A DNA stretch of 12,920 nucleotides, from positions 1 through 12,920 of the forward strand of contig CATPAX010000172.1 in assembly GCA_955652215.1 (NCBI GenBank). Direction: 5' to 3'. Origin of the DNA: an uncultured Solirubrobacteraceae bacterium (GTDB lineage: Bacteria > Actinomycetota > Thermoleophilia > Solirubrobacterales > Solirubrobacteraceae). Position numbers and translations under genes: made by a program. Of the stretch, positions 1 to 6,440 are shown one piece after another (position 1 is the first letter of the stretch; each line of letters opens with the position of its first letter). The notes below the pieces were generated by a model that had not been told where the DNA came from, ran no database searches, and worked only from the letters and a program-made list of their open reading frames with translations.

Positions 1-1
1 C

Positions 2-313
2 CATGCGATGGGAGCCGCCTACCGGGAGTTGCTGAGCACTCAGCGCGACTACCTGATGCTCCAGCACCATTCCTATGCCGCGTGCGATGACGAGGTCATC
101 CGCGAGCAGGTTCGCGCCGACTACGCCCGGCTGGTGGGGCATGTCGAGCGGCTGTCGGGAGCCGATCCCGAGCGGGTCGACGAGTTCTTCCGCCATGGGA
201 TGTGGCTGAACGTGGCGGCGGCGATGGGCGTGGAGGATCTGTCCGCTGGATGCGCCTGGGTGCGGGCCGGCCAGCCCGGTCCGCCGTCGAGCACGGCAAG
301 CATCGAGGGGTAG
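2..313 (+). CDS. TetR/AcrR-family transcriptional regulator, C-terminal part (5' end outside window)
   Basis: The reading frame is open to the left edge, so the N-terminal helix-turn-helix that would bind DNA is missing and 103 residues plus the stop are visible. What remains is helical and matches, from memory of the family, the C-terminal ligand/dimer domain of TetR regulators: a segment like AYRELL followed by a Gln/His-rich stretch, a run of acidic and basic residues (DDEVIREQVRADY), then GMWLNVAAAMG near the end, which is a typical final TetR helix. It converges on the aldo/keto reductase at 341, with only 27 bases between the stops. Its target cannot be told from here; TetR proteins often control a divergent or adjacent efflux or oxidoreductase gene. 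The methionine at 8 is probably internal. Family assignment rests on the C-terminal half alone, hence moderate confidence. Confidence 0.72.
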   Translation, partial: HAMGAAYRELLSTQRDYLMLQHHSYAACDDEVIREQVRADYARLVGHVERLSGADPERVDEFFRHGMWLNVAAAMGVEDLSAGCAWVRAGQPGPPSSTASIEG

Positions 314-340
314 GAGCGCGGAGCCGGCTTCGCTTCTGTC

Positions 341-1501
341 CTAGAGCGCCGCGGCGGCCTGCGCCAAGTCTCTCTCGGGCTCGATCCCCCACCGCCGAGC
401 CACCGCTTCCAGCTCGTCGTCGAGCGGCCAGCGATCAGGCCTCTCATCGGTGGTGTGCTCGGCGCTCGCGCCTTTGAGCGCCATTGAGCCGGTGTTATCG
501 CCAAGCTCTCGGATCTCCCGCACTTCGGTGGCCGAGAGGCGCGGCTCGTGGGGCAGGCCGGCGAGCTCAGCCCGCTTCTGCTCGACCGGCCGGGCACCGG
601 GTCCGAGCTCCTGGATCAGCGTCGGGGCGACGCAGGCGACGGGCTCGTGCGCCAGGTTCCACTGGCAGGCCAGCTGGATCATCGACAGCCCGGCACGCTC
701 CGCGATCGGACGCATCGCTTCGAGCCGCCCGCGGCCTGCCTCGACCCAGCCGGCGGGCCTGAAGCTGCGGTGATCCTGCCTGGGGAGCTGCTGCTCGGGA
801 CTCAGGTCGTCCCAGAACAGGCCGCCGTAGTCGACTACGCGAGTGATCAACTTCACGCCCGCACCGGCGGCGGCCGCCAGGCACAGCTCGCCGGGCCATG
901 GCTCGAGCGGGTTGAGGATGATCATCGCCCAGTCGATCAGGGCCCCGAAGCGCTCCAGGCATCCGATGAGGTCAAGCGTGAAGCCGTTGGCCGGCCCGGG
1001 GGCCACGCCGATCATCCGCGTCAGACCCGCCTCGCGCAGACCCGCCATGGCGCTCCACACCGCCTCGCTTCGATAGCCGGTGCGGTCGGGGTTATGCAGT
1101 AGGAGCAGGTCGAAGCTGTCGATCCCGCAGCGCTCGAGGCTCCGTTCTGTCGCCGCCTGCAGATAGCCCGCGTAGCCGGACGCGTCCCGAATAGCCGGAT
1201 CGGTGAAGCGCGGAAATCCCTTGGCTCCCGCCCGCTCGCCGACGTAGAAGTCGTGGCCGACGGCGCCGACGACGCAAATCTGCTCGCGGGGCAGCGGGGC
1301 GATCGCGCGGCCGAGCATCCGGTCCGCCTCGCCGAGCCCATAGACGTCGGCGGTGATCACGGTCCGGATCGACTCGTCAGGAGTGAACAGCGAGACCAGC
1401 CGCTCGTCATCGAGCGCCTCGCCGAAGTGCATGAACCGTCCGCCGCTCCAGGTGCCGATCGCGGCGGGTCCCGGATCGACATGGTGCGCGGAATCGGTCA
1501 T
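341..1501 (-). CDS. Aldo/keto reductase family protein, lacking the usual catalytic lysine
   Basis: This 386-residue protein has the aldo/keto reductase (TIM-barrel, NADPH-linked carbonyl reductase) pattern. D52 and Y54 in TADVYGLGEAD match the Asp and Tyr of the catalytic tetrad, and H136 in LLLLHNPDRTGY matches the His. The strand that normally ends in a Thr-Lys pair reads ICVVGAVGHDF (residues 75-85), so the usual Lys position is Ala or Gly; the nearest Lys is K94 in GAKGFPRF. The protein is longer than the common 310-340 residues and has an extra C-terminal segment of about 40 residues ending in an Ala run. It starts with ATG but no clear Shine-Dalgarno is seen. It lies 28 bases downstream of the DUF6504 gene on the same strand and could be co-transcribed with imuB. 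Fold assignment is firm; the substrate is unknown, and activity may be altered by the missing Lys. Confidence 0.85.
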   Translation of the reverse strand: MTDSAHHVDPGPAAIGTWSGGRFMHFGEALDDERLVSLFTPDESIRTVITADVYGLGEADRMLGRAIAPLPREQICVVGAVGHDFYVGERAGAKGFPRFTDPAIRDASGYAGYLQAATERSLERCGIDSFDLLLLHNPDRTGYRSEAVWSAMAGLREAGLTRMIGVAPGPANGFTLDLIGCLERFGALIDWAMIILNPLEPWPGELCLAAAAGAGVKLITRVVDYGGLFWDDLSPEQQLPRQDHRSFRPAGWVEAGRGRLEAMRPIAERAGLSMIQLACQWNLAHEPVACVAPTLIQELGPGARPVEQKRAELAGLPHEPRLSATEVREIRELGDNTGSMALKGASAEHTTDERPDRWPLDDELEAVARRWGIEPERDLAQAAAAL

Positions 1502-1529
1502 CGATGGCCCAGTTTAGGCGGGGGGCGAT

Positions 1530-1772
1530 CTATCGCTGCCGCCACCACCTCCCGCTCACCAGATCGTGAAACACGACCTCATCGCGGCCGGAGGCTGTGA
1601 CCACCTCCCAGTAACGGCGGTGAAGCGGCCGCTCTGTCCACCACCGGTCCTCGACCAGCCACGACTCGCGTACGGCGTCAACTGAGGTGCCGTCGACCAC
1701 GACGGGCCGTCCCTCTTCGTCGGCGAGCACGCCGACCCGCCGAGGAACCGATAGCCGCCGTGGACCACTCAT
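1530..1772 (-). CDS. DUF6504-type small protein next to imuB
   Basis: This is an 80-residue protein (81 if the GTG three bases upstream is used). It is rich in Trp, Arg and acidic residues: RESWLVEDRWWTERPLHRRYW in the middle and GRWWRQR at the end. From memory this is the DUF6504 family, found beside Y-family polymerase/ImuB genes in actinobacteria. Its role is not established, but the constant pairing points to the mutagenic translesion-repair pathway. The ATG at 1772 shares its first base with the last base of the imuB stop (TGATG arrangement), and no Shine-Dalgarno is visible, so translation is probably coupled to imuB. Expression should therefore follow the SOS box upstream of imuB. No signal peptide or membrane segment is present. 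Function is not predicted beyond the association. Confidence 0.8.
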   Translation of the reverse strand: MSGPRRLSVPRRVGVLADEEGRPVVVDGTSVDAVRESWLVEDRWWTERPLHRRYWEVVTASGRDEVVFHDLVSGRWWRQR

Positions 1773-2989
1773 CACTCGAACGGCGTCAGCACCGCGCGCC
1801 GCTCGGGGAAGCGGGAGTCGGGATCGATTTCGAGTACTCGCAGCGCGGCCTCGGGGCCAGCCGCAGTCCGGGCCTGGCGGATCGCCTCGCGAAGCCGGGC
1901 CCTTCGGGCTGCCGCTGGATCTTCCAGCAGCGTGCGCTGGTCGCTGGCGGGGGGGCCGAACGACTCGACCGCCAGCCGGAGCTCCTGTGCCGGAGCAGGG
2001 ATCAGCGAAAGGTGCGGGACCAGCGCCAGTCGCATCCGTATCGGGTCTGCGAGCGATTCCCGAAAGGCGATCTGCCGCCGCCAGGTCCCCCCCTGCTCCA
2101 CCAGCACTGCTGAGATCGCCACTGCCCGCAGGGTCCGCCCACGTCGCTCGCGCCGGGACAGAAGACGATCGATCAGCATCCCGAGGGCACGCTCGAGCTG
2201 AATGCCACAGGACGCCTCGGGCAACTCGAGCGACTCCCGCAGGAACTCGCTTGCGGGCCGGGGCCGCAGCTGACCGTCGCCTCCCACGGCGAGCTCGCGG
2301 GCCACAAGCCCCGCGGTGCCAAAGCGGTCTGCCAGGGCATCGGGGGAAAGCGCCACAAGCTCCCCGAGCGTCCTGATACCGAGACGCTCGAGCGCCTCCG
2401 GCAGTTCGGCCAGCGCCGGCCGGGCACGCAGCAGCGCCACCGGCAACGAAGCGAGAAATGTGGCCGCCTCTCTGCGCCCTCCGGGCACGATCACCGGCCG
2501 GCGAGCCCGCGCCTGAGCCGCGGCCGCCACTGCAGCAAAGCGTGAGGGTGCCACTCCATAGCGGGCCGGCACCTCGAGTGCACGTCGCGCCGCGCCCAGC
2601 ACGCCCTCGATCCGCCTGCGATCACCAACCGACCCCGCTCCGTAGAGCTTCAGCAGGCCACGTGCGTCGAAGCAGGCGAGCCCTGGACGCTCCGGTTCGA
2701 CCGCAGCACCGATTGACTCGAGACGAACAAGCAGCCGCTCCCACGCGTCTGCGACCCCGGCGGGATCGGGTGGCACGAGCGTCAACCGCGGGCAGCGGGC
2801 AAGCGCCTCGCCCAGCCGCATCCCGGGATGAACGCCGAAGGCCTCGGCCGCCAGCGACACCTCCCCGACCACCTCCTTCGCACCGGCCTCAGGCGCCAGC
2901 ACGGCCGGAACCCGGAGTAGCTCAGCCCGGTCGCCGGCTGCGATCGTGAGCTGAAAGCGCGGAAGCAGAACACAGACGATGATCGCCAT
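1772..2989 (-). CDS. imuB: ImuB-like Y-family DNA polymerase homologue (probably non-catalytic)
   Basis: This is a Y-family polymerase homologue of about 405 residues. The N-terminus (IIVCVLLPRF) is the ImuB form of the strand that in DinB carries the first catalytic Asp, and no carboxylate is present there. The second site reads CFDARGLLKLYG (about residues 106-117), so the Asp-Glu pair of active polymerases is reduced to D108-Ala. This fits ImuB, which in mycobacteria acts as an adaptor between the clamp and DnaE2 rather than as a polymerase. A helix-hairpin-helix-like segment follows at about 194-224 (LPEALERLGIRTLGEL). Near residue 351, QRTLL could be a beta-clamp-binding motif (weak). 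ATG 2989 is preferred because the family sequence begins there; GTG 2998 would add three residues and lies inside the SOS box. No ribosome binding site is obvious. DUF6504 follows with overlap. No imuA-like gene lies upstream and no dnaE2 downstream. Confidence 0.85.
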   Translation of the reverse strand: MAIIVCVLLPRFQLTIAAGDRAELLRVPAVLAPEAGAKEVVGEVSLAAEAFGVHPGMRLGEALARCPRLTLVPPDPAGVADAWERLLVRLESIGAAVEPERPGLACFDARGLLKLYGAGSVGDRRRIEGVLGAARRALEVPARYGVAPSRFAAVAAAAQARARRPVIVPGGRREAATFLASLPVALLRARPALAELPEALERLGIRTLGELVALSPDALADRFGTAGLVARELAVGGDGQLRPRPASEFLRESLELPEASCGIQLERALGMLIDRLLSRRERRGRTLRAVAISAVLVEQGGTWRRQIAFRESLADPIRMRLALVPHLSLIPAPAQELRLAVESFGPPASDQRTLLEDPAAARRARLREAIRQARTAAGPEAALRVLEIDPDSRFPERRAVLTPFE

Positions 2990-2990
2990 C

Positions 2991-3006
2991 TCGAACACAT
3001 GTTCGC
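2991..3006. promoter_or_regulatory. LexA/SOS box at the imuB start
   Basis: The 16 bases TCGAACACATGTTCGC match the LexA operator known from mycobacteria and related actinobacteria (TCGAAC, four free bases, GTTCGA) at 11 of 12 fixed positions; only the last base differs. It ends one base before the ATG of imuB (2989). Mycobacterial imuB and dnaE2 are known members of the LexA regulon, so the match is supported by the gene beside it. LexA bound here would block RNA polymerase at or just after promoter escape. Confidence 0.88.
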
Positions 3007-3043
3007 ATGAGTGGCGGTCGGAACCTCCCCCAGAAACGTCCGG

Positions 3044-3074
3044 GCCCCCGCCGCCGGCAGTTGGCGGCGGGGGC
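3044..3074 (-). terminator. Strong hairpin after the phosphodiesterase gene, without a T-run
   Basis: A perfect 12-bp inverted repeat (3044-3055 with 3063-3074, all G/C) encloses a 7-base loop. It lies 62 bases beyond the stop of the phosphodiesterase-like gene and before the imuB SOS box. On the minus strand the hairpin is followed by mixed sequence and not by a T-tract, as is common for hairpin terminators in G+C-rich actinobacteria. It would insulate imuB from upstream transcription. Confidence 0.65.
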
Positions 3075-3135
3075 TGGCTGCGGCCGGGGCCCCGAAGTGC
3101 GCCCGGGAGCGAGTCGCCGGACGCGCACCGGTGAG

Positions 3136-4824
3136 CTAGGCCCCGGGGAGGACCTTCGTGCCCTCGATCTGAACCGCCTTCAGGTCTTGCGGATTCAGGC
3201 CTAGGAGCTGAAGGATCGTGGGCGCGATCTGTCGGGTCTGCACTGGGTCTGACACCACCCCGGCATGGACCGCGCTCGGGGCGTAGACCACAAGCGCCAC
3301 GTCGCGGTCCTCGGGGTTGGAGCCTCCGTGCTCGGCGATCTTGCCAACCCCGCCGGTATAGACGACACCGTGCTGAACGACGCCCAACACGTCGGGATGC
3401 CGCGGATCGCTCGGGTCCACTCCGAAGAACCGAGCGGCGTCCGCACCCGAGTACACCCTAAGCAGGCCAGAGTGCTCGAGCGTCCGAGGCGGACCGGCCA
3501 GCGCCGGGTTGCTCACGTTATACGTGGTCCCCGTCGCCGAGTGGCTCAGCAGGAAGCTCTTGACGAAGCTCGTCGCCTCCCCTGATCGGTTCGAGAGCCA
3601 CATCAGCATCGCGTCGTCATCGCTTGCGGCCGCCACGAGAGCCGGCCCGCCTGGATGCAGCTTTGCCCATGCGTCATTGAGGTGGTCGATGATCGGCCCG
3701 TCGGCTATCCGAGTCAGCTCGAGCGGGTTCTGCGGGGACTGGCCGTGCTTGGCGGAGAGAACTATCGCCGTCGAGCCGGCGAGCCCCTGCTTGTCGATCT
3801 CCCTGACCATCCTCTCGAGACTCGAGTTGACGTAGTCGAGCGCGCGGCGAAGCAGCGGCCCGGGGATCTTCGTCCCCGGCAGGTAGCCGCCATTCAGGCC
3901 ATCGGACACCGGGAGCTTCTCGGCGGTCGAAACCGTCTGGAAGTTCATGCCCATGATCGCGGGCACACCGCGCTTCTCGGTGCCGCTGTGGTTGTAGCCG
4001 TCGATCTCGTTGATGACGGCCTGGACCTTGTATGAGTCGTACTGCATCGTCGCCGCGTTGTCGCCGGTCCAGGCGATGTTCCCCGGGTACGGAGTCCCGT
4101 CGGGCTGGAGCGCGATGCTGTCGATCTCAGGAGTGAACAGGTCATCGATCCCGTTGCCGGACGGGCCGTTGAATGACTCGTACACCGGGTGCTTGTCAGA
4201 CCAGGCGGTCCGCATCCCGTGGTCGTGGATCACGTTGAAGATCGTGTTGACCTTCAGGTACGCGTGTGGAGGGATCGGCTCGCAGGTCTTGGGGTCGACC
4301 GGAAAGGTCGACGGGACGAGCAGCGTCTGCGGCTTGCTGGTCATCTGCAGGATGCTTCCTGGAAGTCCCGGGAGCCCCTGGCCCGCGTCAAGCCGGGTCA
4401 CATCCTTGTCGTCGGGCGAGTCGTAGATCACGGACGCTCCTAGCTTCATGCCGGGGGTGCACGTGGTCGTACCGGCCGGGAGGAGCGCGTGGTTGTACTC
4501 GACGTCGTAGTAGACGCCAGTCGCGCGCGGATCTCCGCCGGTCATCTGGGCAGTCATCCCTGGATCGGAATCAGACGGAACTGGGGTTTGCGCGTTCGTG
4601 TACTCGATGCCACCGCCGGCCAGCTTGGCCAGCTCGGAGCCGGGGTGCGTGGAGACGTACCACGCCAGGTCTGACTGGTGCAGACCATCGACGGACATCA
4701 GCAGGACGTGCGAGACCTTCCCGCTGCCCGCACTCGAAGCATGTGCTGAACCCGCCGCCACCGGAACCCCAATCGCGATGGCCGCGATGGCCGACACAAG
4801 GACGGCCGCCCTACTTGCACGCAT
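3136..4824 (-). CDS. Exported alkaline-phosphatase-superfamily (type I phosphodiesterase/nucleotide pyrophosphatase-like) protein
   Basis: This is a 562-residue protein with a clear signal peptide: MRASR, a hydrophobic stretch at residues 6-24, then a probable cleavage site near SAHAS (about 26-30). It should act outside the membrane. The fold is recognised from SVDGLH (D46, expected metal ligand), a PVPSDSDPGMTAQMTGG segment (81-97) that holds the likely Ser nucleophile (S84 or S86) where NPP enzymes have TFPNH, GVYYD (103-107), SAKHGQSP (357-364) and EHGG (498-501). The usual DHG motif is here Lys-His-Gly (K359-H360), and the NPP DxxxH metal motif is replaced by GMNFQTVSTAEK (292-303). Catalysis may therefore differ from standard NPPs. 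ATG 4824 has a good Shine-Dalgarno (AAGGGAG at 4830-4836, 5-base gap). It stands alone between a hairpin and a divergent promoter region. The substrate is unknown; a phosphodiester or phosphonate is plausible. Confidence 0.85.
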   Translation of the reverse strand: MRASRAAVLVSAIAAIAIGVPVAAGSAHASSAGSGKVSHVLLMSVDGLHQSDLAWYVSTHPGSELAKLAGGGIEYTNAQTPVPSDSDPGMTAQMTGGDPRATGVYYDVEYNHALLPAGTTTCTPGMKLGASVIYDSPDDKDVTRLDAGQGLPGLPGSILQMTSKPQTLLVPSTFPVDPKTCEPIPPHAYLKVNTIFNVIHDHGMRTAWSDKHPVYESFNGPSGNGIDDLFTPEIDSIALQPDGTPYPGNIAWTGDNAATMQYDSYKVQAVINEIDGYNHSGTEKRGVPAIMGMNFQTVSTAEKLPVSDGLNGGYLPGTKIPGPLLRRALDYVNSSLERMVREIDKQGLAGSTAIVLSAKHGQSPQNPLELTRIADGPIIDHLNDAWAKLHPGGPALVAAASDDDAMLMWLSNRSGEATSFVKSFLLSHSATGTTYNVSNPALAGPPRTLEHSGLLRVYSGADAARFFGVDPSDPRHPDVLGVVQHGVVYTGGVGKIAEHGGSNPEDRDVALVVYAPSAVHAGVVSDPVQTRQIAPTILQLLGLNPQDLKAVQIEGTKVLPGA

Positions 4825-4829
4825 AGACG

Positions 4830-4836
4830 CTCCCTT
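4830..4836 (-). promoter_or_regulatory. Ribosome binding site of the phosphodiesterase-like gene
   Basis: On the minus strand AAGGGAG ends five bases before the ATG at 4824. It fixes this start and the signal peptide that follows. Confidence 0.8.
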
Positions 4837-4873
4837 ACTTCGGTGTAACCGGTCGCGCCACGAACATATGTCC

Positions 4874-4914
4874 CGCCGGACCCGGCGAGGTTGCGCAAAT
4901 GTGCCCCAAATGTG
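4874..4914. promoter_or_regulatory. Candidate operators in the divergent intergenic region
   Basis: Between the divergent starts (4825-4953) there are two ordered elements: a perfect 6+6 bp inverted repeat CGCCGG-AC-CCGGCG (4874-4887), and a direct repeat of CAAATGTG at 4896-4903 and 4907-4914, spaced 11 bases apart, about one helical turn. The spacing puts both copies on the same DNA face, as expected for a regulator bound in tandem. No confident -35/-10 pair was found for the leftward gene. Confidence 0.4.
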
Positions 4915-4939
4915 GCAGTGATGTGAACGACCGCAGTGC

Positions 4940-4945
4940 TACGGT
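4940..4945 (+). promoter_or_regulatory. Possible -10 element for a leaderless SDR transcript
   Basis: TACGGT fits the actinobacterial TANNNT -10 form and ends eight bases before the ATG at 4954. Transcription would begin within two or three bases of the start codon. No Shine-Dalgarno is present upstream of that ATG, which agrees with a leaderless mRNA. The -35 region is weak. Confidence 0.4.
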
Positions 4946-4953
4946 GCGCACGG

Positions 4954-5910
4954 ATGCCCCCGAATCCCGTTGATCTCGCTGCTCAGGGCGTTCGCACGCT
5001 GCGGGCCTTCGGCAACCGCATCCCGATCGGCGGCGGCATCATCGCGCAGTCGCTCGAATCGGCCGCCACCGGGCGTAACGTGATGATCACCGGAGCCTCC
5101 TCGGGGATCGGCAAGTCCGCGGCCCTCGAAGTCGGGAAGGCAGGCGGGACGATGCTGCTCGTGGCACGCTCGGAGGACAAGCTCGAGCAGGTCAAGCGCC
5201 AGATCGAGGCGCTTGGCGGGACGGCGTACGTGCACCCGTGCGACCTCAACGATCTCGACGACATCGATCGGATGTCCGACGAGGTGCTGGGCGATCACGG
5301 GAAGGTCGACGTTCTGGTCAATAACGCCGGCAAGTCGATCAGGCGCTCGGTCGACCGCGCATACGAGCGTTTCCACGACTACCAGCGGACGATGCAGCTC
5401 AACTACTTCGCCCCGGTCAAGCTGATCCTGCGGCTACTCCCGGTCATGCGCGAGCACGGTCATGGCCACATCATCAATATCTCGACGATCGGCCTTCAGA
5501 TGAATACGCCGCGATTCTCGGCGTACGTCGCCTCCAAGGCGGCGCTCGATGCTTTCTCGCGGTCGATCGGACCCGAGATCATCCACGATGGCGTGCACGT
5601 CACGACCGTCTACATGCCGCTGGTCCGCACGCCGATGATCGCCCCCACCAAGATCTACGACCGCTTCCCCACCCTCAGCCCCGAGGAGGCCGGCCACATG
5701 ATCGCCGAGGCGATCCGCAAACGGCCGAAGCGGATGGCGACGGTCCTCGGCAACATCGGCCAGCTCAGCTATGCGATGGTGCCGGGCGCGCAGGACCTCG
5801 TCGTCAGCCGCGCGTACCAGCTATTTCCGGAAGGCGATGCTCAGGCCGCCAAGGAACCGACGGCCGAGCAGCGCGCGTTTGCCGCCGCGACACGCGGCGT
5901 GCACTGGTAG
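4954..5910 (+). CDS. Short-chain dehydrogenase/reductase (SDR) family oxidoreductase
   Basis: This is a 318-residue classical SDR using NAD(P)H. The Rossmann cofactor motif TGASSGIG is at 46-53 and NNAG at 123-126. The catalytic tetrad is visible as N150 (in QLNYF), S177 (INISTIG), Y191 and K195 (YVASK). About 40 residues precede the Rossmann fold and a tail of about 60 residues follows it, so it is longer than the usual 250 residues; this resembles SDRs linked with fatty-acyl or long-chain substrates, but that is only an impression. ATG 4954 is chosen over GTG 4936 because it sits at the expected distance from a TACGGT -10 and neither has a Shine-Dalgarno. It is divergent from the phosphodiesterase-like gene and probably monocistronic, ending in a hairpin-plus-T-run. 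The substrate is unknown. Confidence 0.88.
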   Translation: MPPNPVDLAAQGVRTLRAFGNRIPIGGGIIAQSLESAATGRNVMITGASSGIGKSAALEVGKAGGTMLLVARSEDKLEQVKRQIEALGGTAYVHPCDLNDLDDIDRMSDEVLGDHGKVDVLVNNAGKSIRRSVDRAYERFHDYQRTMQLNYFAPVKLILRLLPVMREHGHGHIINISTIGLQMNTPRFSAYVASKAALDAFSRSIGPEIIHDGVHVTTVYMPLVRTPMIAPTKIYDRFPTLSPEEAGHMIAEAIRKRPKRMATVLGNIGQLSYAMVPGAQDLVVSRAYQLFPEGDAQAAKEPTAEQRAFAAATRGVHW

Positions 5911-5915
5911 TTAGA

Positions 5916-5943
5916 CAAGCCGCCTGGCTACGGCTTGAATTTT
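5916..5943 (+). terminator. Intrinsic terminator of the SDR gene
   Basis: A perfect 7-bp inverted repeat CAAGCCG/CGGCTTG (5916-5922 with 5931-5937, 8-base loop) begins six bases after the SDR stop and is followed on the plus strand by AATTTT, a proper T-run. It overlaps the stop codon and last codons of the convergent small membrane protein gene. Confidence 0.75.
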
Positions 5944-6209
5944 GCCTGACAGGCCTGGATCTGGGACGTGTCGGTTCCCGCTGCCGACAGGCAGGAGGTG
6001 AGGTTCACGACTCCCGCAGGAACGGCGCCGCCGGACTGGCCGTTGGCATTCTTGACCGCCTGCTGGAGCTGTTTCTCGCCTTGAACAACGGCGTTGTTGG
6101 CCGCATTGTTGTCAGGTCGGATGACCGCGAAGTAGACGACGCCGAAGATCACCAGCGACACCACAGCCGCGATCAGGCGATACTTCACACTGCTGACGAT
6201 GACGTACAT
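5928..6209 (-). CDS. Small single-pass membrane protein of unknown function
   Basis: This is a 93-residue protein. After a short N-terminus with Lys9 and Arg11, a hydrophobic segment (about residues 12-30, IAAVVSLVIFGVVYFAVI) should cross the membrane, leaving the rest outside. The outer part has an Asn/Gln/Ala-rich, probably helical stretch (33-58), a Gly-rich turn, and a C-terminal SCLSAAGTDTSQIQACQAKFKP with two cysteines, C73 and C87, placed to form a disulfide. I recall similar short proteins (TM, Ala/Gln helix, paired-Cys tail) in related actinobacteria but know no function. The ATG at 6209 has only a weak G-rich Shine-Dalgarno. It is convergent with the SDR gene (17 bases apart), and its 3' end lies inside that gene's terminator. 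Confidence 0.72.
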   Translation of the reverse strand: MYVIVSSVKYRLIAAVVSLVIFGVVYFAVIRPDNNAANNAVVQGEKQLQQAVKNANGQSGGAVPAGVVNLTSCLSAAGTDTSQIQACQAKFKP

Positions 6210-6392
6210 GGGTTAGCCCCCGATGGTGGAAGTTGTCGGACACCTACCGGTGCCCGAGGCGCTAATCCCGCGCGGATCTTCCTTGACCCGAGGGCACGGG
6301 ACGGCCGAGACAAGTATCGGGCGCTACTCGCGGTGGCTTTAGACATTGCTCGGCGTGTGCGCCGAAGCCACCGGCATCCCGCCCAGAGATGC

Positions 6393-6420
6393 TTGACTGC
6401 ACAACTTCTTCTGGTACCCT
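6393..6420 (+). promoter_or_regulatory. Promoter of the ring-cleaving dioxygenase gene
   Basis: TTGACT (6393-6398) and TACCCT (6415-6420) are separated by 16 bases, close to the housekeeping sigma consensus. The predicted start of transcription is near 6427, about 20 bases before the ATG. The remaining upstream sequence back to 6210 shows nothing that I can assign. Confidence 0.7.
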
Positions 6421-6440
6421 GGGTCCACGGCGAACCCAGG
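6418..6440 (+). promoter_or_regulatory. Inverted repeat spanning the -10 and Shine-Dalgarno of the dioxygenase gene
   Basis: CCTGGGT (6418-6424) and ACCCAGG (6434-6440) are a perfect 7-bp inverted repeat with a 9-base centre. The left arm overlaps the end of the -10 element, and the right arm contains the first three bases of the AGGAGG ribosome site (6438-6443). It fits an operator for a dimeric repressor; as RNA only part would be transcribed. Confidence 0.5.

Noticed and set aside
318..333. Imperfect palindrome GCGGAGCCGGCTTCGC between the TetR and aldo/keto reductase stops, as a terminator
   Set aside because: It has no room for a loop and no T-run; it may be a chance G+C palindrome.
3007..3043. 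G-rich GGGGGAGG (minus strand, 3024-3031) as the imuB ribosome site
   Set aside because: It is 25 bases or more from any in-frame start codon of imuB, too far to serve.
4266..4826. Open frames on the plus strand inside the phosphodiesterase-like gene
   Set aside because: Arg/Ser-rich translations typical of shadow frames; the minus-strand gene has a signal peptide and conserved motifs.
4860..4875. A second LexA-like box (ACGAACATATGTCCCG)
   Set aside because: Only the left half fits; the right half lacks GTTCGA, and the neighbours are not SOS genes.
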